Shown here: positions 42,211-52,924 of the stretch, piece after piece
Position numbering within the stretch: position 1 is the stretch's first letter
Layout of the letters: each line of letters begins with the position of its first letter
NCBI RefSeq assembly: GCF_003144245.1
Contig: NW_020289977.1
Location: 248,001 to 312,000 of the forward strand
Reading direction: 5' to 3'
Length of the DNA: 64,000 nt
Origin: Jaminaea rosea
Lineage: Eukaryota; Basidiomycota; Exobasidiomycetes; Microstromatales
Position numbers and translations under genes: made by a program
Notes under the pieces: model-generated
What the model was told of the DNA's origin: nothing
Database searches by the model: none
Seen by the model: the letters and a program-made list of their open reading frames with translations, nothing else

Positions 42211-44041
42211 GAGCGGCGTGAGGCTGAAGTAGTCGTGGTGAAGTCGAGCGGAGGGACCGGCAGCGGCGGACTTGGACTCAGAGACTCGGACTCGAGTCGA
42301 TTTTGGTGGCCCATGCGCCGCCGCCCAACGCGGTCATGCAGCCGTCAATGCCATCATTCGCCAGCTTCAACAAGAGGCAAGAGGGGGGCCTTCAAGAGGC
42401 GACGACATCCACTGCGATTTTGAAGCCTCAGAGACAGCAAGCGCCGCTTTTCAGAGGAGGATGAGATGGCGTTATTGGCGCTGATGAGCTGAGGCAGGAT
42501 GGGGTCTGGTGGGCGAGACTCTAGCTTAGACTTCCAAAGCTGGCAGTTTTGGAGGGCTTGAATGATCGATTGCGGACGAGACTGACCCTGGTCTTCATTG
42601 CCGTCTTGCCTCAAAATGCGAGGCAGCCGTCGACCCAGCGCGGAGCCTCCTCACGGCCCTGCGGCAGCTCGTCCATCCGATGTAGTAGTACAACGACGAG
42701 AACGGCTGTCGCTCAGCGATACGCTACGCAGGCGTGATTGCGCGCCCCTGCTTGTAGCTCGTTTTCGTCTCATGTACACTACTCATCACGATCGTCGTCT
42801 GCATTGCCATCGAGCTCTGCGTGCGCCCAAACCACCTTTTCTCCTCCCTTCTCGCCCGGTGCGTCGACTTGAACGTCTCTTCCGGTCCCTGTCTGTTCTT
42901 CATTGGTTCACTTGAGCTGCGTGCGCCTCGCTCACTCGCTAGGCATCATGTCGATGTGCTTTCTCCTCGTACATCTTCGACAACCTCGTGGCACACATCG
43001 TGGTCTTGATGCGGTGCCGTAGTCGCGGAAGCCCCGCTGCCCCGTGGATCTGGCCCTGCATTAGTGTGGGAGTAGCGCAGCAAAAAAGCAAAGAAGTTGA
43101 GAAGTCCACCCACCGCGAAGGTGGGGCCGAGAGCAAATCGCGACCGGCTCTTTCTGCTTTCCAGGCTAGTGTCTGTAGAATTAGCCAGCAGACAGTGTGT
43201 ATGTGATACGCATTGACAAGCTAGCATGATGCATTGGTGCCGTGATGCTGAAGCCTCGAAAGTCGCGAGGTGAGGTGAGGCGAGTTCGCACGGCGTAGGC
43301 GTGTCGCGACGTGGTGGGGGTTAGATTAGCCTAACACTGTTCGAGGTTCACTTTGAGACAGAGCCTCAGACTCGCCCGTCTTACGCTAGCGAAGGCACTC
43401 TTCGTGAAGACCAGTAGCTTCCTTGTCGGCAGTCTCGACTCCATCACCATCTCACCATCTCACCATCTTCTCCCTTCCCAGCTTTCACCAGATCTCTCGT
43501 GCGCCACGCCTCGCGCCCAATTCAATTTTAGGCTCGTTCCACAAGCCCTGGTGCCGCCCTTCCAACTCCGCCCCCGCCCGCCGACGCAGCTGCTCCGTCC
43601 TTTTCAGGGGAGGTGAGCCTGCAAGCAACAAGCAGTCAATCCAACTCGACAATCGACACTAGCCGCGACGAGGGCGACGGAGACGAAAGCGCGACGGCGA
43701 CGGCATCGGCAACGATCCTCATTTCGCCTCTTCCATCCTGCTCTCCCGCGATATCGGTGGTGATCTCGGTGCAGCATCATCTCATCGCCTGCCGCTTGAC
43801 GTGAGATCTCTGCGAAACCTTGGATCTATCCTCGATCGCTCCGACATCCCGCCCGGCCGTCGTTCCCATCACTCTCCTTGCGTCTCTCTTTCTCCCACTC
43901 CGGCACGTACATCGATCACCTCGTTCATCTGTCGAAAAGACAGCAGCATCGCTACCACCAGCAGCAGCAGCGGCGCTCGTCGCGCGAGTGGGGCGCAAAT
44001 ACGACGACAGGAGAGCTACTGGGTGACTCAGCGTTGCTACA
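42211..44041. other. 1.8-kb divergent intergenic region (VPS39 / kelch-BTB)
   Basis: The largest gene-free stretch in the window. The part from about 43400 to 44041 is pyrimidine-rich and probably 5' leader of the kelch/BTB gene. A minus-strand stretch at 42946-43227 is open, shows splice-like signals and hydrophobic residues, but nothing recognisable; a small unannotated gene there cannot be excluded. No RNA gene was found. Confidence 0.45.
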
Positions 44042-47000
44042 ATGCCGACCTCGCAACCGCCGCTGAACAGTCTGGCGACAAGATGGAGAGCGTGCAAAGG
44101 ACATGTACCACCGCCCCTCGTCGTGAGTTTGGGCCAGCGACGCCAGACAAGAAAGAGTTGTACTCACCACACCCCTTCTCACCGCGCAGGGCGCTTCTGT
44201 CACCGTCGTAGACAGCGATCGCTTCGATGGCCCCTCATCATCACGCCCTTCTGCGGGCAAGATCTATCTCTTCGGCGGCCGCCTCGTCTCAACTCGGCGC
44301 ATGGTCAACGAGCTCTACGCTCTGGACCTCGCCACTTTACACTGGGAGAAGATCGATTTGGACGAGTCAGACGTCCGACCTCCACCACGCTACTTCCACT
44401 CATGCGAGGTATGGCGTGGAAAGCTCATCGTCTTTGGCGGCATGGGATATCAGACAATTCACGCCACACCCTTGGAGGATCCTGCGGCTGCGACGTCGCC
44501 AAATAGTCCAGCAAAGCCTGGAAGCAAGAGCGAGGCCCTTTGCGTTCTCAGTGAGGTAGTGGCTTTTGACCTCGAAACAAGGAAGTGGGAGCTCGACTAT
44601 GTGCCGCCGAGCACTGAGGGCGGGCCTGCGCCTCGCTATGCTCATCTATCGTCCATATGCGGTGACTCCTTGGTTGTCATTGGGGGCCAGGACGTGGCGA
44701 ACCAGTACGTGGACCAGATCAACGTGTTAGATTTGAGCAAGAGGAGTTGGACAGGATCGACGACGTTCCAGCGCCAATGCGGGAGCTACCGCTCTCTGGC
44801 AGTCTCGTCGCCTTGGATCGTCGAGAGCGGGTCAAAGTCACAAGACTTAGTGGAGATTCTGGCTGGGAGGAGAACAGGCTCGACGACGCCGGTCACCTCG
44901 GTGGCTCAGGGAAGGCCACGAGCTGGGACGCATAGCTCGAGCACGACAGCTGGGTCCAGCCTCAACGCTGTGACTCCCTCGTCCCTATCCGGCTCAGCGT
45001 CCAACCTCAGCGGCCTGGCCGAATCTGATACGAATGCAACATCCCCCGGCGCAGCTTCAATAGGCGGCGCCGCAAGTAGCAAGGAAGAAGGGCAAAGTCG
45101 CAGTCCATTGACAGGGCTGCAGCCTCTCTCGATGAGTCGTGCAGCAGATGTCCATTCGTCGGGCATCTACATCTACTCCAACTACAACTTCACTGATGTC
45201 AAGAGGGAGCTCGAGGTCGCGTCGCTAGCTGACGAGGGCGCGGTGGTCGAGCTTGAGGATCGCTCCTCGCACATGGCGGGCGCGACGCTACCGCCCGGCC
45301 TTCGTTTCCCTACGGGAGTCGTCGTGGGCGATCATCTCCTCATCTCCGGTACATACTTGGCCAATACGGCGCAGAATTTCAGCATCTGGTCGCTTTACCT
45401 CCCCAAGCTGGCATGGGCTCGTCTTGACGTCGGGCCTCTGCTGCAGTCTGGCTCGTGGAATCGTGCAGTGCATTGGGGTGCGCGAAACCAGCTGCTGATC
45501 CTGGGCAATCGCGATCGTGACCTCGTGGCCGACTACAACCATCGCCAGACCAATTGGGATCACGTTCTCGTGCTCGACTTGGAGGCATGGGGCATTTCGC
45601 AACCTCCGCCGAGACCAATGAGCAACGAGGCGATGGAGATGGGGCTCAGAAAGCTGGAGGCCAGCGTTGCGTCCTCCTCTGCAGCTACTGCGCTCGCCAA
45701 GCAAGGGTCGCGCCAACAGTACAATACCTCGCGGACGACCTCGATCCTCGACTCCAAGTCTTGGCTGGCGTCACGCAATGACGGCCCTCACGCCCCACTC
45801 CTACCTACCGCCTTTGGTAGCGGAGGCGACTTTGAGATCGTTTGCTCCGACGGCGTGCGATTAGGCTGTGATCGAGCAGTACTTGAGGCTCGTTGGCCGT
45901 GGTTTCGAGCGAGGATGAAGCGCTTTCAGAAGCAAGCCAAAGCTGCAGCCGAGCTGGTCATGGCGCAGCGGCCCGCAGACGGCGAGGGCGACGATGCGGT
46001 CGAGCATCGCACACGATACGTCATTGCACGGTACAATGCCTCCCTGGACGACGGTACTGCTCCACCTTCCCCAGCGCACTCACGCTCCGGCTCCAATGGA
46101 ACAGCTCTATTTGGTCGTCCACCAGTGGCGGACCACTCCCATCTCCCGCGGCATCTTCACATGTCCGAGGCTTCACCCGTCGTACTTGCTCTGCTGCAAT
46201 TCTTCTACACGCGCTCCATCTCTACCCCACTTCAGCGTCATCCCGCGGTAGTGGCAAGCTTGCTCATCCTTGCAAAGCTTTATGGATTGGAAGACACCCT
46301 TGGTATGTGGGCAAGGCATGCCGCTTCAGTGTTGCTCAGCGAGGATCTGCTACCGGAAGGAATTGCTGCGAATCACCTGGGAGTGGGTACGCCTATGGCT
46401 AGTTCGCCTACAGATACGCCCACTGGACGAGCGCTTAGCGTGAAGGCGGCGGCAGCTCTTTCACCGGAGGAATGCCACCGGCTGGCGGTCGTCCTGTATG
46501 AGGCGGCAGGGATGGCCGGGTGTGAGCCCCTGCAACTGCGTGCCCTGCGCACCGTCGTCCTACTCAGCAAGCATATCCAGCGTATACACTTTGGCGGCAG
46601 CGAGCCGGCAAGCACATCAAGAAGACCCTCTGAGATGAGCCGCAATGCCACACACGAGGGGACCATGAGTATGACGCCTTCTTCCTCTGCTACTTCTCCC
46701 GTCACGCTGCGCGGCCATAGGCCAACCTCCATGGCTGTGAGCGGCGGGATGCCCCATTCGCCTATGACGCCTATTTCGCCGGCGTCCGAGAGCTACGACA
46801 GCGACAGGGGAGCGACGACGCACACAGGCAGCAAAGCAGAGAAGCTTCTAGGCATAGGACCAGGCAAGAGCAACGATCGACGATTGGGCCCGATGGCGGA
46901 AGAGGGGGTCAGAGGGAGCGGCTCGTTCCGCCGTCTCGCATCTGGAAGCAGTAACGTTGCGGGAGCAGCGGCGCCTCCTATTGCTGGCTCGAGTGGCTTC

Positions 47001-47639
47001 CTACGCCCAGACGGAGCATCAACGACTGCCTCCACGGCGCCCATGATGCCAAGTGCAGGTCGATCGAACACGGTTTCTCGCAAGCGATTCAGCATCTTCG
47101 GCCGCGGCGGTGGAGGTGGAAGCAGTAGCGGTGCTACCGGGGACAACGAGACGAATGGCTCGCAATCGGACGGCGGGACCATTTCTCGAATCGCGAGCGC
47201 AAGTAGCAACGGCGATCGAGCACCGTCGCTGCAGCCGCCGCGCGAGCCATCTCCCTCGTCAGCAACGCTCACGGCCATGACACCGCACTCAGCCTCCTCC
47301 TTCTCTACTTCCTCGTCATACGGATCACGGACAGCTCCGCCTCTCGGTCAGCAGCTACACCAGCCGGTCGGAGCCGTAGGTCTCCCGCCACCGACGCTGA
47401 GCGCCAAAGAGCTCAAGCGTCTCGAGAAACTCGAGAAGAAGAGTGGGAAGAAGCAGGCCCTCGCGCCGACTATCGAGTGGTCAGCCGACTCGCCTGTCAA
47501 TCACGAAGACGTGAGCAGCTCAGGAGGTGGTAGCAGCGGTGGAGGGGCATCGCGATATGGAGTTGCCTCTGCGCCCAAATTGCCGGCGACGGCGACGACG
47601 GCGACGAGTCCTGATGCGCCCCCCTTCTTCTCATTCTGA
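44042..47639 (+). CDS. Kelch-repeat / BTB protein (Ral2-like)
   Basis: Exons 44042-44122 and 44190-47639 (intron 67 nt) give 1,176 aa. The N-terminal half is a kelch beta-propeller: KIYLFGGRLVSTRRMVNELY, DLATLHWEKID, KLIVFGGMGYQ, RYAHLSSICGDSLVVIGGQD, FPTGVVVGDHLLISGTYLA. A BTB/POZ domain follows from about residue 560: DFEIVCSDGVRLGCDRAVLE, then WFRARMKRFQ and after an insert VVLALLQFFYTRSISTPLQR. The C-terminal ~400 residues are Ser/Pro/Gly-rich with a small basic patch (ELKRLEKLEKKSGKKQ). This layout is shared with fission yeast Ral2, a regulator of Ras1, and with LZTR1. Assignment to Ral2 is inference; a CUL3 adaptor is the alternative. The start gives MPTSQPPLNSLATRWRACKG, and the splice joins it to SVTVVDSDRFDG. 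Confidence 0.82.
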
Positions 47640-48836
47640 GAGTGGGTGCGACGCGTAGGCTGGCGCGACTGTGGCTCGACTCTCAATCAAAGCTTCGGAG
47701 GGAAGGGCTTCTTTTCTTCCTCCTGTCTCTTTTTCTTTCTTTTCTGGCCTGAATCTTCACATACCCTTTGCCGAATGCTGCCCACAACCTTGTGCCTCAT
47801 AGTCTTGAGCTACGGCAACCATGCGACGTTGGCGCTGGTTGCTTGTCGAGTTGTTCTTCGAGCTTGGAGCTGTCGAGGCGCGTCGGGGCACGCGTGGCAG
47901 TTTTTGGCTCTAGCGCTCAAGCGGCGCGGCTGAGCGCGGTGGCGTCCGCGAGCAAGGGGTTCGTCGACCCCTTACGCCCAAAGGCGCGTGCATCTCATCG
48001 CAGCCTACAGCCCGCTCGACACCGTTGTCGTCTTCTGCCCCACTGTCACGCTGCCATCGTCCATCACTTCCTTTTCCCCGCCGCGACTCGCCGCGACCTA
48101 AAAGTCAAAAGTTGAGCTTGCAAAGGTCCCAAGAGAGAGGCGCGAAGTCTGCGACTTGCTCAATGAGGAAGGCTTCATGAGTCCTGCTCTGCTCGTCTGA
48201 CGGCGGCTTGGGCTTGCTCATCTATCGGCGGCGCTTGACACGGGCAGAATCGAGGTAAGGGGCCGTGCCTGCCAATCGTCGTCGCGTCCATCGTCGTCGT
48301 CGACAGCGGGCGACTGTCATCTAGGGTCTCGAATTGAGTCCATGGGTCAATGATGAATGATCGACAGGCGACAGTCTAGCTCTAGCTCGCGCTCGTTGTT
48401 GCCCCCTTCCCCCCCCTCGCGACGCCGACTCGACTTGTCTGTTGCCCAAGTCAGCGGTGCGGTCAAGCCTCCGACACCCTCCACGACAAGGCTGCTGAAC
48501 CCTCTTTGCCTCTTTGGCGCCGTCTCACCCTCCTGACCCCTCGGAGATTGGTCGTCGACGGTTCATTTTCGTCGCGACACTCGACGTCGCCTTCGCATCT
48601 CTGGCTTTGCTTGACTTCCTCCCCATCGCTTCATCCCCTTCCATTAGTACCACCCGACCACTACCTCCTCTCTGCTGCTCCGTCTTTCACCCGCTCCCAC
48701 TGATACCTCAGGACGACGTATTGAGCGCCTGCTCTACTCTCCCCACTCTCTCTCTGCTCCTTCTCTACACAGACCACGCTCTTTGCTTTTTATCACACGC
48801 GCTCCGCCAACAACTCATTACACCCAAACCCACATC
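47640..48836. other. 1.2-kb intergenic region before the disordered orphan gene
   Basis: Between two plus-strand genes. The last ~330 bases before the ATG at 48837 are strongly pyrimidine-rich (CT-rich leader), typical of fungal promoters and leaders of well-expressed genes. No coding frame is supported. Confidence 0.5.
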
Positions 48837-51800
48837 ATGGTAGCCATCCCCGCTCGCCCTCATCAACGCCAGCCTCTGCAGCACATGGCCAACGACGCTC
48901 CTCGAGCTTCTGGCCGAGCCATCATGGCGAAGAAGAAGGTCTATCAGGCCTCACAGGCGAGCATGGCCCTCCTCAACCCAGCCTACGCCATGGGCGTCGA
49001 AATGGAACACTCCTGGAGCGACTCGAGCTCCATCTCTTCCTCGTCCAAGCAGTCTCAGTCCAAGTCGCACCATCAGTCTCCCTCATCATCGCGTCACGCC
49101 TCGCAGCCATCCAACGCGTCGTCGTCATCGTCGTCACGCGGCGGCTACATTGAGGACCCTACACCAGAGCTCGAGGCATTCACCATGCAAGACTTTTCCG
49201 CTGCAGCCCTCGTTCGCCACCGTACGGGTCGCAACGACGACGGCGACGACGACGATTATGCCGACGAGTGGTCAACCTCTCCATCTCACCGCAAGAATGC
49301 GACGATGGGATCCTTCTTCGAAGACGATGCAGACGCAGCATCGCCCAAGCTCTCGACTGGTCGCAAGGTGGCATTCCGCGTACGAGGTGGCTCGCAAGAC
49401 GCCACAAAGGAGATGATGGCCGCAAGGCAGGGCGGCAGTGGCGGCAAAGCAGCATCCAACTACGGCTCTTCAGCATCGTCACCCCTCGCTCGCCTCTTTG
49501 GCTGGAAGCGCGGCAACAAGAAGAACAACGGGCAAGCATCGCCTTCATCAGATGTCTTTGACTCGCAGCCTATGAGCGCGCCCGCGCATATCACGACCTT
49601 TGATCGATCCATGCCTCCTCTGAGCGACTCTGCCTCAAGCACCGCTGGCTCTCTGCCTCCTACCCCAATCGGCGGCGCCGTCATGACTCTGCCTGGTGGT
49701 AGCCCCATCATGCCTCATCGCAAGGGCGGCCCTCCGCCTCGTGGTATCCTCCGCAAGCAGAGCGCTCCTATGCTGCGCGCAGCCTCGGAGGATGTTGCTC
49801 GCGCTCCTTCTCCCCAGCCAGAGTTGGAAGAGCCCATGATCATGCTGCCTCCTCGCTCAGCTGAGGCGCCGCCTTCGCTGCCCTCGATGCACTTTGCCCC
49901 TCTTCGCAGCAAGGCAAGCGACTCGTCTCTGCGCAAGGTCGGCGGGCGACAAGGACCGCCTTCTCCGCTCTGGACACCGAGCAACGTCACCCGCTCCTCA
50001 TCGACCGACTCGCAGTCTAGCTTCACCGAACGTCGATACTCAACCGTAGGACGAGGCGTAGCCCGCAACAGGTCCGACGCCAGCCTCACCAGCAGCGCGA
50101 GCAGCCACAGCCTTGCTCTATCCTCCAATAGCTCCATCCGCCGCAAGCCCGTCGATGCCACGCCTAGCCCAGCGCGACGTAAGCCCGTCAATCGTCGCTT
50201 CGAAGGTATGCCTGAGTCTCCCTCAGTCATCGATTGGCAGAAGCTCTCCGCCTCGCCGAGCCCTCAAAACCAGCCGCTGCGCGTCGTGGGCGCCAGCCTC
50301 TTCTCTTTACCTTCAGAGGTGTCGATGGCGCAGAAGGTGGCCAACGGAGAGCTCAGCAAGGGTCGTGGTCACGAGGAACCCATGCCTCGGTCCACGAGCA
50401 AGGACAGCAACTTGACCGTGAGCTCGGGTGCATCGCAGCGCTCTGCTCGCAGGAGAAGTCGCAGCGTTGGAGCCATGGACGTGCCTGCCTTCGTAGTTCC
50501 ATCGCTCACCGTCGAAGCACCAGCGCCAGCGAAAGCTCCGGCAGCGGTCTTCCCGGCGGACGGCTTCTTTGCGCCGCAGACCTCTCGCTCGCAACAGCGT
50601 ACGCCCACGCAGCAGAGCGTCTCTGCCTTTGCTGCCTCCCCCTCTCGCAAGCCTGTGCCCAAGATGATTCCCGATCCTGCTCCCATACCCGCCACCGGCC
50701 TCTCGCCTCGCGGCCACAAGTCGGAATTCTCAGTCGACTCTGTCTCGTCGGCCTCGGATTCGGGTGACTCAGAGGAGGCTCCGCTGACGGAGACGGTGCA
50801 AGCTGCTCGTCGCGTGCAGCTTGTTGGAACGAGGGCAAAAGCTACGGCTCTCAGCAGCCCGTCGATGCGCTCTAGCCCATCCGGGTTCTCGCTGCGATCG
50901 CCTTTGCTGAAGGCCAGCCCGATTCCTACTGTCAATATTCTCCCTCCCTCTTCGCCGAGCGTCAAATCGCCCCTGTCCTCACCGCAGGCTCAACCCGAGA
51001 CGCCAGCGAACGCAAGCAAGGCAGCGACAGCGGCTGCGTCCGTGGCCACTCCGCCTTCGAAAAAAGCCTCTGTGCGCTCTCCCCCTGGATCTGCAGAGTC
51101 CCTTGTCGCCGACCTGAGCGAAGAGGAAATCCGACGTCGCTGGTCGAGGAGGGACAGCTGCATTCTCGCCCTCTCCCTTGCTCACTGCTCAGTTGACGGA
51201 ATCGACGAGGAGGACGAGGAAGAGGAGCGCCTCAGCGAAGCCGCGCAGGCTGAGCCGGTTCTCGCCAAGATGAGCTCTCCTTCCGTTGACATGGCCTCGC
51301 TCCATTCGCTGGAGTCGACGGCCCCGCTCAACATCAAGCCGCGAAACAAGCGCTCTCCTGCCGTCACGCCCACTAGCAGCGAAAACAGCCTGCCGCAGAC
51401 CGAGAGCTTCGGTCATCCCAGCGCCAGCGGAAGTGCCAACACGCTCAGCAGCAAAGGCAGCAGTGCCTTCGAGTCGCTCTTCTCTACGAGCTTGGGATCG
51501 CTTATTAACAACGAGGAAGCAATGGCCAACCTGGGCAACTACGAGGATAGCCATATTCCGGCTCGTCCAACCCACGCAGCTCCCGCAGCTCCCCGCGTTG
51601 CACCTCCCGCAGCCGTACCGCAGCTCGTGGCCTTCGGCCCTTCGCAGGACTCCTTGGGTACGGCGGCCACTGCCGCCTCAATGCCCTCACTTGACTCGTC
51701 CGCCTCTGGCTCGAGCTCTATGGCGTCCACTTCGGACAACATTGCGGAAGCAGCGCAACCCGCACGCAATGTCGCTGCCACTCCCTCCCCGCGACTCGAC

Positions 51801-52691
51801 GCCAACAACTCTCTCGGCGTCACTCTGCTGGGCATGACTTCCTCCGACTCTCATGGAAGCATGGCCACGACTGTTCGCACCTCGATCTTCGAGCTTGGCG
51901 GGCCATACGAGAACGAAGAGCAGATGGAGGTAGAGGAGCAGCCCCGCAAGTACACGCATCGCGCTCAGTTGAGCGAGGGAGCGTTTGAAGACCCGAGCCT
52001 CACTCCTACCTCGTTCAATGATGGCTCTTTCGGTGACAAGAAGAAGAAGGACAGGGCACTTTCGCCTCGCTTGGAGATCAATGTTTCTGAGCATGACACC
52101 GACGACGGTGGGGAGTCGCCTGGCCTGGCGTACACGCAGCAATTTGGGCCTGTAGGACACTACGCTGGAGGCAGGTTGAGCCCGAGCGTCCACAGCAGGG
52201 CCTCACGATCACCAAGCCCGGCTGCGTCAACACGTACTGTGCGCGGCGCAGGGCATCGCTCGCCCACGCCCTCGACACGCTCCGTCACGCCCACCCAAGA
52301 GTCCACTTCCACCCCTCCCGCACCTGTCGCGCCCGTCTCTGGTCTCGGCCTGGGCCTCGACCTCGGTCCTCAAGCTCGAGTCATGCAACCAGCCAGCACT
52401 CCCATCAAGGCCGCATACGGCGGATCTGTGCCGGAAATGGGACAGTACCATGACTATCACGCCCATCAGGCTTTCAACTTTGGGCAGGAACAGGTAGCGG
52501 AGATGGGCGTTGGGGAGTGGCAGCAAAGCGAGGGCGGGGCTTACTACCCTCAGTACTCCCAGCAACATGGGACCTACGGCGCGAGAAAGGCTGTGCATGA
52601 TGATGCGTATTTGTGCGATTACTCCCACTCTGCCCCTGAAGGTGTGAGGGCCGGCGGCAGTGGAGAGTGGGAGATGGGTGTTGCGCTCTAA
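48837..52691 (+). CDS. Large intrinsically disordered Ser-rich protein, unknown function
   Basis: Single exon, 1,284 aa. I do not recognise the family. The protein is dominated by Ser, Pro, Ala and Gly with few hydrophobic blocks, no membrane segment and no zinc pattern. Visible islands are an N-terminal piece (VYQASQASMALLNPAYAMGV), an acidic run (RNDDGDDDDYADEW), a basic patch (LARLFGWKRGNKKNN), repeated SPS/SSP and RRRSRS-like stretches suited to kinases or 14-3-3 proteins, an LSEEEIRRRWSRRDSCILAL helix at about 760, SLGVTLLGMTSSDSHGSM near 1000, and a C-terminal aromatic segment (HDDAYLCDYSHSAPEGV). An upstream in-frame ATG-less extension is open. Codon use is as C-rich as its neighbours and the frame is unbroken over 3.8 kb, which supports a real gene. 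It may be a signalling or polarity scaffold; no function is claimed. Confidence 0.8.
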   Translation: MVAIPARPHQRQPLQHMANDAPRASGRAIMAKKKVYQASQASMALLNPAYAMGVEMEHSWSDSSSISSSSKQSQSKSHHQSPSSSRHASQPSNASSSSSSRGGYIEDPTPELEAFTMQDFSAAALVRHRTGRNDDGDDDDYADEWSTSPSHRKNATMGSFFEDDADAASPKLSTGRKVAFRVRGGSQDATKEMMAARQGGSGGKAASNYGSSASSPLARLFGWKRGNKKNNGQASPSSDVFDSQPMSAPAHITTFDRSMPPLSDSASSTAGSLPPTPIGGAVMTLPGGSPIMPHRKGGPPPRGILRKQSAPMLRAASEDVARAPSPQPELEEPMIMLPPRSAEAPPSLPSMHFAPLRSKASDSSLRKVGGRQGPPSPLWTPSNVTRSSSTDSQSSFTERRYSTVGRGVARNRSDASLTSSASSHSLALSSNSSIRRKPVDATPSPARRKPVNRRFEGMPESPSVIDWQKLSASPSPQNQPLRVVGASLFSLPSEVSMAQKVANGELSKGRGHEEPMPRSTSKDSNLTVSSGASQRSARRRSRSVGAMDVPAFVVPSLTVEAPAPAKAPAAVFPADGFFAPQTSRSQQRTPTQQSVSAFAASPSRKPVPKMIPDPAPIPATGLSPRGHKSEFSVDSVSSASDSGDSEEAPLTETVQAARRVQLVGTRAKATALSSPSMRSSPSGFSLRSPLLKASPIPTVNILPPSSPSVKSPLSSPQAQPETPANASKAATAAASVATPPSKKASVRSPPGSAESLVADLSEEEIRRRWSRRDSCILALSLAHCSVDGIDEEDEEEERLSEAAQAEPVLAKMSSPSVDMASLHSLESTAPLNIKPRNKRSPAVTPTSSENSLPQTESFGHPSASGSANTLSSKGSSAFESLFSTSLGSLINNEEAMANLGNYEDSHIPARPTHAAPAAPRVAPPAAVPQLVAFGPSQDSLGTAATAASMPSLDSSASGSSSMASTSDNIAEAAQPARNVAATPSPRLDANNSLGVTLLGMTSSDSHGSMATTVRTSIFELGGPYENEEQMEVEEQPRKYTHRAQLSEGAFEDPSLTPTSFNDGSFGDKKKKDRALSPRLEINVSEHDTDDGGESPGLAYTQQFGPVGHYAGGRLSPSVHSRASRSPSPAASTRTVRGAGHRSPTPSTRSVTPTQESTSTPPAPVAPVSGLGLGLDLGPQARVMQPASTPIKAAYGGSVPEMGQYHDYHAHQAFNFGQEQVAEMGVGEWQQSEGGAYYPQYSQQHGTYGARKAVHDDAYLCDYSHSAPEGVRAGGSGEWEMGVAL

Positions 52692-52924
52692 TTTGGCTGC
52701 AGTAGCCTGGATCTGCTTTACTTCGCCTTCTTTCCGACTTTCTTTTGCTCTGCTTTCCACCACACTCTTTGCTCTCCCACCTGTCTCTCGATCTTCAGAA
52801 ATTGTACTCCGTCTCATTGCATGGAATCGTCTATTGTCCCTTTGCTCTAGTACGACAGATTGCCAGTCTGACTTCAGCACGAACCTCTTCGCGGGCCTGC
52901 TCCCCTTCTTCGGTTGCCGCACGC

